Positions 16,660-24,252 are shown, numbered from the stretch's first letter. The stretch: 28,086 bases of DNA from JANPPS01 sp031428635 (GCA_031428635.1 JANPPS010000184.1:1-28086), one strand, 5' to 3'. Notes: a model not told the origin generated them from the sequence alone. Numbers and translations are program-made.

Positions 16660-17114
16660 GTCTGACCATTGGTGACCCGGCGCCACCATTCGACATGCCC
16701 GCCACAGGCGGACGCTCCGTCAGCCTGGCCGCGCTGCGGGGCAAGCCGTTCGTGCTGTATTTCTATCCAAAAGCCGATACCCCCGGCTGCACCAAGGAAG
16801 CGCAGGCGTTCGAGGAGAGCCTGCCCGCGCTGGACGGCGTGACCGTAATCGGCGTGAGCAAAGACGGCCTACCAGCGCTGGAGAAGTTCGCCGCCAAGTA
16901 TGGGCTGACATTTCCGCTGGCGTCCGACACCACGGGTGTGATCGAGGCGTATGACGCCTGGGTGGAGAAGGCGATGTACGGCAAAAAGTACATGGGCATC
17001 GACCGCAGCACGATTTTAGTGGACGGGGCCGGGCACGTGGCGCGCGTGTGGCGGAAGGTTAAGATACCGGGTCATGCGGCGGAGGTGCTGGCGGCAACGA
17101 AGGCGCTGGGCTGA
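16656..17114 (+). CDS. bcp: Peroxiredoxin, Bcp/PrxQ type, single cysteine
   Basis: A 152-residue thiol peroxidase that reduces hydrogen peroxide and organic hydroperoxides in the cytoplasm. The peroxidatic cysteine is C45 in YPKADTPGCTKEAQ, followed by VTVIGVSKDG and a C-terminal STILVDGAGHVARVW strand. Most Bcp proteins have a resolving cysteine five residues after the first (CxxxxC); here that position is Q50, and C45 is the only cysteine in the protein. It must therefore work as a one-cysteine enzyme that needs an external thiol. The gene overlaps glnE (ATGA); this glnE-bcp order is common in alphaproteobacteria. Confidence 0.93.
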   Translation: MSLTIGDPAPPFDMPATGGRSVSLAALRGKPFVLYFYPKADTPGCTKEAQAFEESLPALDGVTVIGVSKDGLPALEKFAAKYGLTFPLASDTTGVIEAYDAWVEKAMYGKKYMGIDRSTILVDGAGHVARVWRKVKIPGHAAEVLAATKALG

Positions 17115-17257
17115 TTTGGGCTGCCCACTAACCAAGAACGTCATGTTAGCGGTCGGCTTGGTCACGCCGGTCTCGATACGGAGTGGGGCGGCCGTCCGAG
17201 GGATCGAACTGCGCGGCCCGGGCTGTCTGAAGATCTGACCATGATAACGGGCTATCG

Positions 17258-18667
17258 ATGACCGACACCCATGAACGTCCGGGCCGACTGCGCCCCATGC
17301 TTTTAAACGCCTTCGATATGGCCTGCCCTGGCCACATCCAGCAGGGGATGTGGCAGCATCCGCGGGATCGTAGCGCCGATTACACGCGGCTCGATTATTG
17401 GACCGGCCTCGCTCGTTTGCTGGAGCGTGGGCTGTTCGACGGCCTGTTCCTGGCCGACGTGCTCGGCGTGTATGACATCTACGGTGGCAGCCCCGATGCG
17501 GCCCTGCGCGGGGCGGTACAGGTTCCATTGCTTGATCCCTTGATGCTTGTACCCGCCATGGCAGCCGTGACGGAGCACCTGGGGTTCGGGGTAACCTGCA
17601 ACCTTTCCTATGAGCCGCCGTATTTGTTTGCGCGCCGCATGAGCACACTGGACCACCTGACGCGTGGGCGTATCGGATGGAACGTGGTGACGGGTTATCT
17701 GGACAGCGCGGCCCGGGCGGTGGGCTATGCCGGCCAAATGGCGCATGACGACCGCTACGCACTTGGCGACGAATACATGGACGCCGTGTATGCCCTTTGG
17801 GAAGGAAGCTGGGCGGACGACGCCGTGCGGCGCGACCGGGCGGGCGGTATGTTCACCGACCCAACGAGGGTACGCAGCATCAGACACGACGGGCGGCAAT
17901 ACCAGATCAACGCCATGCATCTATGCGAGCCGTCACCGCAACGCACGCCGGTACTGTACCAAGCCGGTGCGAGTGACCGGGGACGAAGCTTTGCGGGGAC
18001 CCACGCTGAGTGTGTGTTCGTCAACGGCACCAGTCCGTCGATCGTCGCCAAGCAGGTGGCCGATCTGCGCGCGCGGGCGGCACCGCGGCCCATTCGCGTA
18101 CTGGTTGGGGCGACGGTGGTCGTCGGCCGCACCGCGCGGGAAGCACACGACCTGCTCGCCGACTATGCTGTACACGCCGATGCGGACGCGGCCCTGGCAC
18201 AGGCCTCGTCGTCGCTCGGCATCGATTTCTCCCGCTACGCCATGGACGAGCCCATTTCGGCGGGTCCGACCAACGCCATACAGTCGAATGTTGTGGCAAT
18301 GGCCAGCGTCGCCGGGCCGGGCTGGACCAAGCGCGAATTGCTGCGTCAATCGGTGCTCGGCAGCCGCCAGCCGCCCATCGTAGGCGACCCGATTCAGGTG
18401 GCCGATGCGCTTCAAGGGTGGATGACCGAGGCAGACGTGGACGGTTTCAACCTATCCCGGACGGTAATGCCGGAGTGCCTGGAAGCGTTTATCGATTTGG
18501 TCGTGCCCGTTTTGCAAGCACGCGGGCTCTTCAAATCGGCCTACACGCCGGGCACGTACCGCGAGAAGCTTTTTGGCCAAGGGCCGTTGCTGCCAGCGGC
18601 CCACCGGGCTGCACGCTATCGAACTTGGGCCGCCGCCGCCGGTGGCCCTCGTGATGGTGCTCCGTAA
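17258..18667 (+). CDS. Flavin-dependent monooxygenase, NtaA/SnaA/DszA family
   Basis: A 469-residue class C (bacterial luciferase-like) monooxygenase that uses reduced FMN from a separate reductase. The family N-terminus LLNAFDMACPGHIQQGMWQH is clear, as are LARLLERGLFDGLFLADVLG, FGVTCNLSYEPPYLFARR and the FMN-binding RGRIGWNVVTGYLDSAAR. Further on are QAGASDRGRSFAGTHAECVF and GFNLSRTVMPECLEAFIDLV. Members attack aminopolycarboxylates, dibenzothiophene sulfone, alkyl sulfones and similar compounds; the substrate here cannot be named. The ATG at 17258 fits the family start but lacks a good ribosome binding site. A seven-codon minicistron (17241-17261) ends on it as ATGA. No flavin reductase gene is adjacent, and bcp lies 143 bases upstream. 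Confidence 0.88.
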   Translation: MTDTHERPGRLRPMLLNAFDMACPGHIQQGMWQHPRDRSADYTRLDYWTGLARLLERGLFDGLFLADVLGVYDIYGGSPDAALRGAVQVPLLDPLMLVPAMAAVTEHLGFGVTCNLSYEPPYLFARRMSTLDHLTRGRIGWNVVTGYLDSAARAVGYAGQMAHDDRYALGDEYMDAVYALWEGSWADDAVRRDRAGGMFTDPTRVRSIRHDGRQYQINAMHLCEPSPQRTPVLYQAGASDRGRSFAGTHAECVFVNGTSPSIVAKQVADLRARAAPRPIRVLVGATVVVGRTAREAHDLLADYAVHADADAALAQASSSLGIDFSRYAMDEPISAGPTNAIQSNVVAMASVAGPGWTKRELLRQSVLGSRQPPIVGDPIQVADALQGWMTEADVDGFNLSRTVMPECLEAFIDLVVPVLQARGLFKSAYTPGTYREKLFGQGPLLPAAHRAARYRTWAAAAGGPRDGAP

Positions 18668-18674
18668 CTTAAAC

Positions 18675-18714
18675 CCAGGCGCGTCGCCATCGACGGTTCT
18701 CGGAACGGGCCTGG
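18675..18714. other. Compact three-way-junction sequence between convergent genes
   Basis: CCAGGC (18675-18680) pairs with GCCTGG (18709-18714). Inside, CGTCG/CGACG (18682-18686 and 18691-18695, four-base loop) and GTTC/GAAC (18696-18699 and 18703-18706, three-base loop) form two stacked small hairpins with almost no unpaired bases. It starts eight bases after the monooxygenase stop and lies before the end of the convergent MsrQ-like gene. It may be a shared 3'-end structure or terminator; no T run is present on either strand. The pairing is seen directly, the function is a guess. Confidence 0.35.
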
Positions 18715-18794
18715 CAGCGTCTGCGGCCGTCGCCAACCAATGACGGATATCCCGCGTCGGGTAACTCTGGACTAAGGAAGTTTGGTCGTATCCC

Positions 18795-20030
18795 TCAAAC
18801 CAATGCCACCGTCGCCTCGTACGCAATCCACGCCCCAAGCGGCAGCAGTAGCACCGCGGCGGTCCGGCTGATGGGCCAGGCGCGGCCGCTGGCGATCAGC
18901 GTGCCGGTCACCACGACCGCGGCGGCGGCGGCCAGCAGGCTGTGATCCTCGGTCTGCAGTGCCAGCAACGGATAAAGTGCCGCGCAAGCCCACAGCACAT
19001 CCAGCATCCGTCGCTGACCCGCGGTGCGCAGCCGGTACCGCGCCAGACCCATCAGCGCGAACACGGCCGCTGCCGCCAGATTGAGCGGCAAGCGCGGAGC
19101 CTGATCATCGTATGGTGATAGGCCGAACAGGAATCCGCCCAGATCGTTCACGAACGCGCCGGCCGCATAGATCAACACGGTAAACGCAGCCGTCGCGCCC
19201 AGATCGGTCTTTGCCAACCGCCAGGCCTCGACTGCTCCCGCGACGAGTAGGCCTAGCGCCAGCACCAGGGCCGCGGGATGCAGGCCGTACTGCACGTCCG
19301 CCTCCAGCCGCATCACCTTCCACACGTCGATGTTGGTGCCGAACCGGAACCACAGGAACTCGACCGCCAGAGTTACTAGCGCCGCCGCGGGTGCCAGCGC
19401 CAGCAACGGCAGCACCGTCCGGTCGCGCCCCGCGGGCAGCCGCCGCCACAGCATCAGCCACGTGAACACCCCGGACGCGATCAGCGCCTGCGACACGTCC
19501 GCCTTCGACTGCAGCACGTAATGCACCGCCGTCAGTACCGCGATCGCATAGACGACCCGGTGCAGCTGTTTCCACTTTGCACCCAAGCGCCGTACCATCG
19601 AGTCGGTGCTCGTAATCCCCAACACGATCAGGCCGAGTAGCGCCACGGCACCGATCGTCAGATAGAACCGGCTCACGATCTCAGCGCCGATATGCAGTAG
19701 CCGCCAGTTCTCATCCGCCATGTACAGCGACAGGTGGATCAGCGCGTACGACAACGCCGCCACGCCCACCATCCGGCGCACGACGGGCCATTGCATGTTG
19801 CCGGTCAGCGCCTTCATCGGTGTCACGACCAACGACCCGAGCAACAGCCAGACCGCCCAGTACCCAGTGCTGTGGATCGCGACCTTCAGCGGCCGGGTGC
19901 CCAGCCCCCAAACGCCCCACCGGACCGCTAAAACCAGGCCAGGCAGCAGCAAAAGGCCAAAAATAACCGAGCGGAGCGCGTGCGTCCGGCCCTTCTTATC
20001 GGTCCAAGGCAGGGAGGCTGCAAAACTCAT
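18795..20030 (-). CDS. MsrQ-like haem b membrane protein with extra C-terminal membrane domain
   Basis: A 411-residue polytopic membrane protein. Residues 1-270 match the MsrQ/ferric-reductase-like transmembrane family. Haem-ligand-type histidines are H53 (AIHSTGYW), H99 (LIHLSLY), H157 (LHRVVY) and H170 (VHYVLQ). The family stretch WFRFGTNIDVWKVMRLEADV precedes residue 250. Known MsrQ passes quinone electrons to periplasmic MsrP, which repairs methionine sulfoxide. Residues 275-411 form about four further hydrophobic segments, beyond the 200-300 residues usual for MsrQ; I recognise no family there. No msrP lies in the window. Instead the gene is the last of a chain and overlaps a small secreted protein gene by ATGA. 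Quinone-linked electron export is likely; the acceptor is unknown. Confidence 0.75.
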   Translation of the reverse strand: MSFAASLPWTDKKGRTHALRSVIFGLLLLPGLVLAVRWGVWGLGTRPLKVAIHSTGYWAVWLLLGSLVVTPMKALTGNMQWPVVRRMVGVAALSYALIHLSLYMADENWRLLHIGAEIVSRFYLTIGAVALLGLIVLGITSTDSMVRRLGAKWKQLHRVVYAIAVLTAVHYVLQSKADVSQALIASGVFTWLMLWRRLPAGRDRTVLPLLALAPAAALVTLAVEFLWFRFGTNIDVWKVMRLEADVQYGLHPAALVLALGLLVAGAVEAWRLAKTDLGATAAFTVLIYAAGAFVNDLGGFLFGLSPYDDQAPRLPLNLAAAAVFALMGLARYRLRTAGQRRMLDVLWACAALYPLLALQTEDHSLLAAAAAVVVTGTLIASGRAWPISRTAAVLLLPLGAWIAYEATVALV

Positions 20031-20521
20031 TTGGCCAGCCGTGTGTACCCGGCGGGGATGGCGTACACGGACGGATCGGCCGACGCGTAGGTAATGGCGG
20101 TCGCCTCGACCAGCGTTTCGGTCCCGCGCCGGGCACGCAGCATGACACCATCAACCGTGTAGCAGGTTTGGGTGGGCTGACCCTGGCTGTCTGTCTGCTC
20201 CCACACCGTACACGGCTGACCCAACTGCGAGTCGGTGCCGGCGCGGGTGCCATGTCCGGACGGGGCGGGCGGGGCCGGCACCATCATGACCGTGCGGTCG
20301 GTGTCGTTCACGACGGCCATCGTGTGGGCAGGATAGTCCACAATCATGTGCAGCCCAGCCGTCGGCGGGTCGAGCCGCAGCTTCTGATCCGCCGCCCGGA
20401 AACGCCAGCGCTGCGTCACGTTCTGCGCGGCGCCGTAGGTCACATCCACGTCCCGCGTTGGCAGCGACGGCTGCGCCTGGGCGGCGCCTGAGAGCAGCAC
20501 AAGCATGGCCGCGATCCTCAT
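20027..20521 (-). CDS. Secreted protein, paralogue 3 of the aat-msrQ trio
   Basis: A 164-residue exported protein of unknown function. It has a short signal peptide (MRIAAMLVLLSGAAQAQ, probable cut after AQA). The mature part begins PSLPTRDVDVTYG and has alternating strands, as in LolA-like or DUF4412-like beta folds. C104 and C120 are its only cysteines, set in GQPCTVWEQ and TCYTVDGVMLR, and probably form a disulfide in the periplasm. The same pattern occurs in the two genes just upstream, so the three arose by tandem duplication. It ends F/Y-x-x-PAGY like its siblings. Its ATG overlaps the previous stop and its stop overlaps the MsrQ-like ATG, each by four bases. Confidence 0.75.
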   Translation of the reverse strand: MRIAAMLVLLSGAAQAQPSLPTRDVDVTYGAAQNVTQRWRFRAADQKLRLDPPTAGLHMIVDYPAHTMAVVNDTDRTVMMVPAPPAPSGHGTRAGTDSQLGQPCTVWEQTDSQGQPTQTCYTVDGVMLRARRGTETLVEATAITYASADPSVYAIPAGYTRLAK

Positions 20522-21111
20522 TTGAACTTCGGTAGGCTAAACGACATGTACCCGGCCGGGACCTGGAAAAGTGTACTCGGCTGTGGCGAGAAGTCCACAG
20601 CGGTCGCGGTCAGCGTGCCTTTCCGACCATCGACGGCACCGTCTATCCGCAGGGGTACGCCGTCACTGGTAATGCACACCGTGCCATCGCCGTTACGGGT
20701 ATGCACCGACCACACGGTGCAGGCCAATCCGGCAACGCGATCCTCGCCAACCCGGGTCAGGGCGGCGTTGTTCAGGAACACGGCGTCCAGATCACGCGGC
20801 TTCATAGGTATAGAGATGGCGGTGCGCAGCGTACTGTCTACCACGTGGGCGGATGGCCCGGCCGTATCCAGCAGCAAGATCTGGGGCCGCCCATCGGCCT
20901 CAAGCCGCAGCAGACCAGACGCATTCCAGCGCAGGCGCATTTGTGCCACGCCCTCGGCCGGGCCGGACCCTTGTAAGCCTGGCGGGATCAACGCGGCGGC
21001 TGCACCGGTCGTGAGATACGTGACAGCCACGTCGCGCCGGGGTGGCAGAATGGGCCGGTCGGCCGTGGCGCCGATGAGCAGAACGGCCACGACCCCCGCG
21101 AGCGCCCTCAT
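20518..21111 (-). CDS. Secreted protein, paralogue 2 of the aat-msrQ trio
   Basis: A 197-residue exported protein, no family recognised with confidence. Signal peptide MRALAGVVAVLLIGATA is followed by PILPPRRDVAVTYLT, the same opening as its two neighbours. C131 (LACTVWSVH) and C146 (TVCITSDGVPLR) are its only cysteines, 15 residues apart, matching the pair in the siblings. It is longer than the others because of an insertion around residues 36-56, and it ends LFQVPAGYMSF. The ATGA overlaps on both sides indicate fixed co-translation with the flanking paralogues. A lipid-binding or protein-interaction fold of the LolA/DUF4412 kind is possible but is only inferred from strand pattern and size. 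Confidence 0.75.
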   Translation of the reverse strand: MRALAGVVAVLLIGATADRPILPPRRDVAVTYLTTGAAAALIPPGLQGSGPAEGVAQMRLRWNASGLLRLEADGRPQILLLDTAGPSAHVVDSTLRTAISIPMKPRDLDAVFLNNAALTRVGEDRVAGLACTVWSVHTRNGDGTVCITSDGVPLRIDGAVDGRKGTLTATAVDFSPQPSTLFQVPAGYMSFSLPKFK

Positions 21112-21665
21112 TGCTGCGCCGGAGCCACGCGCTGAAAGTCGGGCGGCGGGGCGAAGTCGGATGCGGGCGCCGGAGTGAAGCTCACGCTGATCGCCTCGAT
21201 CGCCGTGCGCTGCCCGGCCGTGTTCTGTGCCAGCGTGCGTAGCATTACGCCGTCATCGGTCACGCACGTCTCACCAGACGTTGCTGGCGTCTGCACAGTG
21301 TAGGTTGTGCAGCGCAGCCCGGCGATGGTGGCGGACGTGCGCCGGATGAACCGCATCTGCTGATCGAGCGTGAATTGCGCCCCAAGCCCACTGCTCCACG
21401 GCACCTCCATCACCGTGCCCTCAAACGGGCTGACCATCACCATGCGTTGCGCGGCCTGGTCCACCACGAGGTAATTCTTATCCGGCAGGTCGATCCGGCG
21501 GCGCGCATTGCCGGCCTGGCTGGTAATTCGGATCTCATAGACCTGCGTCGGGGAGGAGCTGACCCGGTACAGCACCGATACCTCACGCGTCGGTGCCAGT
21601 GACGGACGCTCGGGGCCGGGCACCGGTGCGGCCGCCACCAGAAGCAGCGCGATCAACGCCCTCAT
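21108..21665 (-). CDS. Secreted protein, paralogue 1 of the aat-msrQ trio
   Basis: A 185-residue exported protein, function unknown. Signal peptide MRALIALLLVAAAPVPG, then RPSLAPTREVSVLYRV, the motif shared by the trio. C119 (GLRCTTYTV) and C134 (GETCVTDDGVMLR) are its only cysteines, and 15 residues separate them, as in the middle paralogue. An internal stretch YLVVDQAAQRMVMVSPFEG aligns by eye with VDYPAHTMAVVNDTDRTV in paralogue 3. Unlike the others, its end is proline-rich (PPPDFQRVAPAQQ). It overlaps aat upstream and paralogue 2 downstream as ATGA. Confidence 0.75.
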   Translation of the reverse strand: MRALIALLLVAAAPVPGPERPSLAPTREVSVLYRVSSSPTQVYEIRITSQAGNARRRIDLPDKNYLVVDQAAQRMVMVSPFEGTVMEVPWSSGLGAQFTLDQQMRFIRRTSATIAGLRCTTYTVQTPATSGETCVTDDGVMLRTLAQNTAGQRTAIEAISVSFTPAPASDFAPPPDFQRVAPAQQ

Positions 21666-22369
21666 GTCGTGTACAGCGCGCGGATTTGGTCCTCCATTTG
21701 GGCCGGGTCAGGGGCTACGTGCCACTCGGCGGGCACCTGCAGCGCGTCGGCCAGTTGCTGTTTATACGTTTCGCGCGGGATTTCGGTTGCGCCGAACTGC
21801 GCCAGATGACTGGTGACAAACTGCGTGTCCAGCAGCCTGTAGCCGCCCAGATGCAGGCGCGCGACCAAGTGCACCAGCGCCACTTTGGACGCATCGCGCG
21901 CGCGCGAAAACATGCTTTCGCCAAAGAACACGCCGCCGAGCGACACGCCGTACAGCCCACCGACCATGACGCCATCCTGCCACGTTTCGACCGAGTGGGC
22001 GTGGCCGGTATGGTTTAGCTCTATAAACAACTGCTCGATATCGGGGTTGATCCACGTATCCTCCCGCCCCGGTGCGGCCGTGGCACACCCGGCGATCGTG
22101 GCGGCAAAGTCAGTGTTGGACGTAACCGTGTACGGACCGGACAAGACGGTGCGCAGCAATCGGCGCGGCAAATGGAACCGATCGAGTGGCAGCACGCCCC
22201 GCAGCTCCGGATCGAGCCAGTACAGCCGGTGGCCGGCGCGCGACTCGGCCATCGGGAACAGACCGGCGCGATAGGCGCGAAGCATCAGGTCGGCGGTGAC
22301 GATTACGGCGCGGCGCGACATGGCTGGATCGTGCGCCGCCTGGCGGCCGTTGCCAACTGGGGCCGCCAT
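21662..22369 (-). CDS. aat: Leucyl/phenylalanyl-tRNA-protein transferase
   Basis: Aat adds Leu or Phe from charged tRNA to proteins with N-terminal Arg or Lys, marking them for ClpS/ClpAP degradation (bacterial N-degron pathway). The family block LRAYRAGLFPMAESRAGHRLYWLDPELRGVLP is near the N-terminus. It is followed by THE TWINPDIEQLFIELN-type segment, GHAHSVETWQDGVMVGGLYG, VSLGGVFFGESMFSRARDAS and LLDTQFVTSHLAQFGATEIP. Coordinates use the ATG that directly abuts the accC stop (TAGATG; 235 residues). An ATG at 22321 gives 219 residues and a more family-like start, and may be the true one; neither has a clear ribosome binding site. The order accB-accC-aat is common in alphaproteobacteria. Confidence 0.93.
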   Translation of the reverse strand: MAAPVGNGRQAAHDPAMSRRAVIVTADLMLRAYRAGLFPMAESRAGHRLYWLDPELRGVLPLDRFHLPRRLLRTVLSGPYTVTSNTDFAATIAGCATAAPGREDTWINPDIEQLFIELNHTGHAHSVETWQDGVMVGGLYGVSLGGVFFGESMFSRARDASKVALVHLVARLHLGGYRLLDTQFVTSHLAQFGATEIPRETYKQQLADALQVPAEWHVAPDPAQMEDQIRALYTT

Positions 22370-23710
22370 CTATTGGGCCGCGACGAAATGTTCCAGCCAG
22401 TGGATCGTATAGTCGCCGGCCACGAAATCCGGCGCGTCCATAATGCGGCGATGCAGCGGTAGCGTGGTCTTGATGCCCTGGATCGCGAACTCACCCAGCG
22501 CGCGTCGCATCCGGGCGATCGCCTCTGGCCGGGTGGGCGCGTGGACGATCAGCTTGGCGATCATGCTGTCGTAATAGGGCGGCACGACGTAGCCGGCGTA
22601 CAGCGCGCTATCGACCCGCACGCCCAGGCCGCCCGGGGCGTGAAATAAATCGACCCGGCCGGGCGTCGGCATAAACGTGTCCGGGTCCTCGGCCGTCACC
22701 CGGCACTCGATCGCGTGGCCGTTGAACGTCACGTCGGCCTGGCTGTAGCCGAGCGGCTGACCCGCGGCGATGCGGATCTGCTCGCGCACCAGATCGACGC
22801 CGCACACCATCTCGGTCACTGGATGCTCGACCTGCAGGCGGGTGTTCATCTCGATGAAGGAGAACTGGCCATCCTGATACAGAAACTCGAGCGTGCCGGC
22901 GTTGCGGTAGCCTAGGGTGCGGAGGCCCTGGGTGACGACGGCGCCCAACGCGTCCCGCTCGGTACCCGTCAGCGCGGGGGAGCCGGCTTCTTCCAGTAGT
23001 TTTTGATGCCGACGCTGCAGACTGCAGTCGCGTTCGCCGAAATGGACGACGGCGCCGTGGTTGTCGGCCATGACCTGCAGTTCGATATGGCGCGGCCGAT
23101 CGAGGTATTTTTCCATGTAGACGGCGTCATTGCCGAAGGCGGTGCGGGCCTCGGTACGGGCGACTGTCCACGCCTCCTCCAGCTCGTCCGCGGTGTGGGC
23201 CACCTTCATGCCGCGCCCGCCCCCGCCGGCTGCCGCTTTGATCAGCACGGGGTAGCCGATGATGCTGGCTACGGCCGCCGCCTCGGTCATATCGGCCACT
23301 GCGCCGTCCGAGCCCGGGACTAGCGGCACACCGAGGCCGGCCATGGCGGCCTTGGCCGAGATTTTGTCGCCCATCATGCGGATATGCGTAGGCGACGGGC
23401 CTATAAACGTCATGCCATGCGTCTCGACCATCTCGGCAAAGTCGGCGTTTTCACTCAGAAAACCGTAACCCGGGTGGATCGCGTCGGCGCCCGTGACGAC
23501 AGCGGCGGACAGGATGGTAGGGATGTTCAGGTAGCTCTCACGGGCCGAGGGCGGGCCGATGCAAACGCTTTCATCGGCAAGGCGCACGTGCATCGCGTCA
23601 ACGTCGGCGGTCGAGTGCACGGCGACTGTCGGTATTCCCAGCTCGCGGCAGGCGCGCTGGATGCGGAGCGCGATTTCGCCCCGGTTGGCGATCAGGATCT
23701 TTTGAAACAT
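22370..23710 (-). CDS. accC: Acetyl-CoA carboxylase, biotin carboxylase subunit
   Basis: ATP-dependent carboxylation of the biotin on AccB, the first half-reaction of fatty acid synthesis. The 446-residue protein has the N-terminal ILIANRGEIALRI, the HPGYGFLSEN loop, the ATP-grasp glycine loop AAAGGGGRGMKV, the FGERDCSLQRRHQK active-site segment, and EMNTRLQVEHPVTEMV with the metal and catalytic residues. The C-terminal part has AIECRVTAEDP and YYDSMIAKLI. Length is standard. Its ATG overlaps the accB TGA by one base (TGATG), and its TAG abuts the aat ATG. Transcription likely begins before accB in the divergent gap with thiS. Confidence 0.96.
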   Translation of the reverse strand: MFQKILIANRGEIALRIQRACRELGIPTVAVHSTADVDAMHVRLADESVCIGPPSARESYLNIPTILSAAVVTGADAIHPGYGFLSENADFAEMVETHGMTFIGPSPTHIRMMGDKISAKAAMAGLGVPLVPGSDGAVADMTEAAAVASIIGYPVLIKAAAGGGGRGMKVAHTADELEEAWTVARTEARTAFGNDAVYMEKYLDRPRHIELQVMADNHGAVVHFGERDCSLQRRHQKLLEEAGSPALTGTERDALGAVVTQGLRTLGYRNAGTLEFLYQDGQFSFIEMNTRLQVEHPVTEMVCGVDLVREQIRIAAGQPLGYSQADVTFNGHAIECRVTAEDPDTFMPTPGRVDLFHAPGGLGVRVDSALYAGYVVPPYYDSMIAKLIVHAPTRPEAIARMRRALGEFAIQGIKTTLPLHRRIMDAPDFVAGDYTIHWLEHFVAAQ

Positions 23711-24150
23711 CAGGCCGGGTCGATGATAAATAGCGGCTGGTCATATTCGACCGGCTGGCCGGACACGACTAGTATACGGGTGAGCGTGCCGGCGCGGGGG
23801 GCCTTGATCTGGTTAAAGGTCTTCATCGCCTCGATCAGCAAAACCGTCTGGCCGGCGGTCACGGCCTGACCGGCGACGACAAAGGGAGCGGTGCCCGGTT
23901 CAGCCGACAGGTAGGCGACGCCGACCATCGGGCTGGGTACCGCGCCGGGATGGGGCGTGTCGGGTCCCGAATCCGCGGCGGTCACGATGGACGCGGGGGG
24001 TGATGGGGCTGAGACCGCGGCGACGATGGCCGGGGCGCGGACCAGGCGGAGGCGGGCGTCGCCGTCCACGATCTCGATCTCGGTCAAGCCCGTATCGCGC
24101 AGTATGGCGGCGAGCGTACGGATCGCGTCTGGGTCCGACGGAATGGGCAT
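23710..24150 (-). CDS. accB: Acetyl-CoA carboxylase, biotin carboxyl carrier protein
   Basis: Carries biotin between AccC and the carboxyltransferase. The 146-residue form starts at the ATG at 24150, preceded by GGGGAGA six bases away; the open frame continues upstream to 24243 but has no family character. The N-terminal helical part (IRTLAAILRDTGLTEIEIVD) is followed by an Ala/Pro/Ser-rich linker at about 40-72 and the biotinyl domain at about 73-146. The biotinylated lysine is K110 in the EAMKTFNQIKAP motif. It is the first gene of the accB-accC-aat-trio-msrQ chain and is divergent from thiS. Confidence 0.94.
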   Translation of the reverse strand: MPIPSDPDAIRTLAAILRDTGLTEIEIVDGDARLRLVRAPAIVAAVSAPSPPASIVTAADSGPDTPHPGAVPSPMVGVAYLSAEPGTAPFVVAGQAVTAGQTVLLIEAMKTFNQIKAPRAGTLTRILVVSGQPVEYDQPLFIIDPA

Positions 24151-24191
24151 GCAGGTCTCCCCGGTGTGGCGGGGCCGGTAGCATGAGAGGG

Positions 24192-24206
24192 GCATGGCGT
24201 CCATGC
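24192..24206. promoter_or_regulatory. Perfect inverted repeat in the accB-thiS divergent gap
   Basis: GCATGG (24192-24197) and CCATGC (24201-24206) are exact reverse complements separated by CGT. The repeat is centred in the 102-base gap between the accB and thiS starts, a natural place for an operator serving both directions. No riboswitch-like conserved core or clear -35/-10 pair could be recognised in the gap. Confidence 0.3.
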
Positions 24207-24252
24207 AGGGCCGCGGCTTGTCCGGGTGAGCGGACCGGCTCATATCGCGGAG

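Noticed and set aside
17115..17257. Possible minus-strand tRNA suggested by 'GAGGGATCGAACTG'
   Set aside because: No acceptor stem, anticodon arm or T-loop pairing can be built around it; only a six-pair ACCAAG/CTTGGT stem with a long loop is present.
24151..24252. TPP (thi-box) riboswitch before thiS
   Set aside because: The gap is short and I could not find the conserved thi-box core sequences; only a small palindrome is present.
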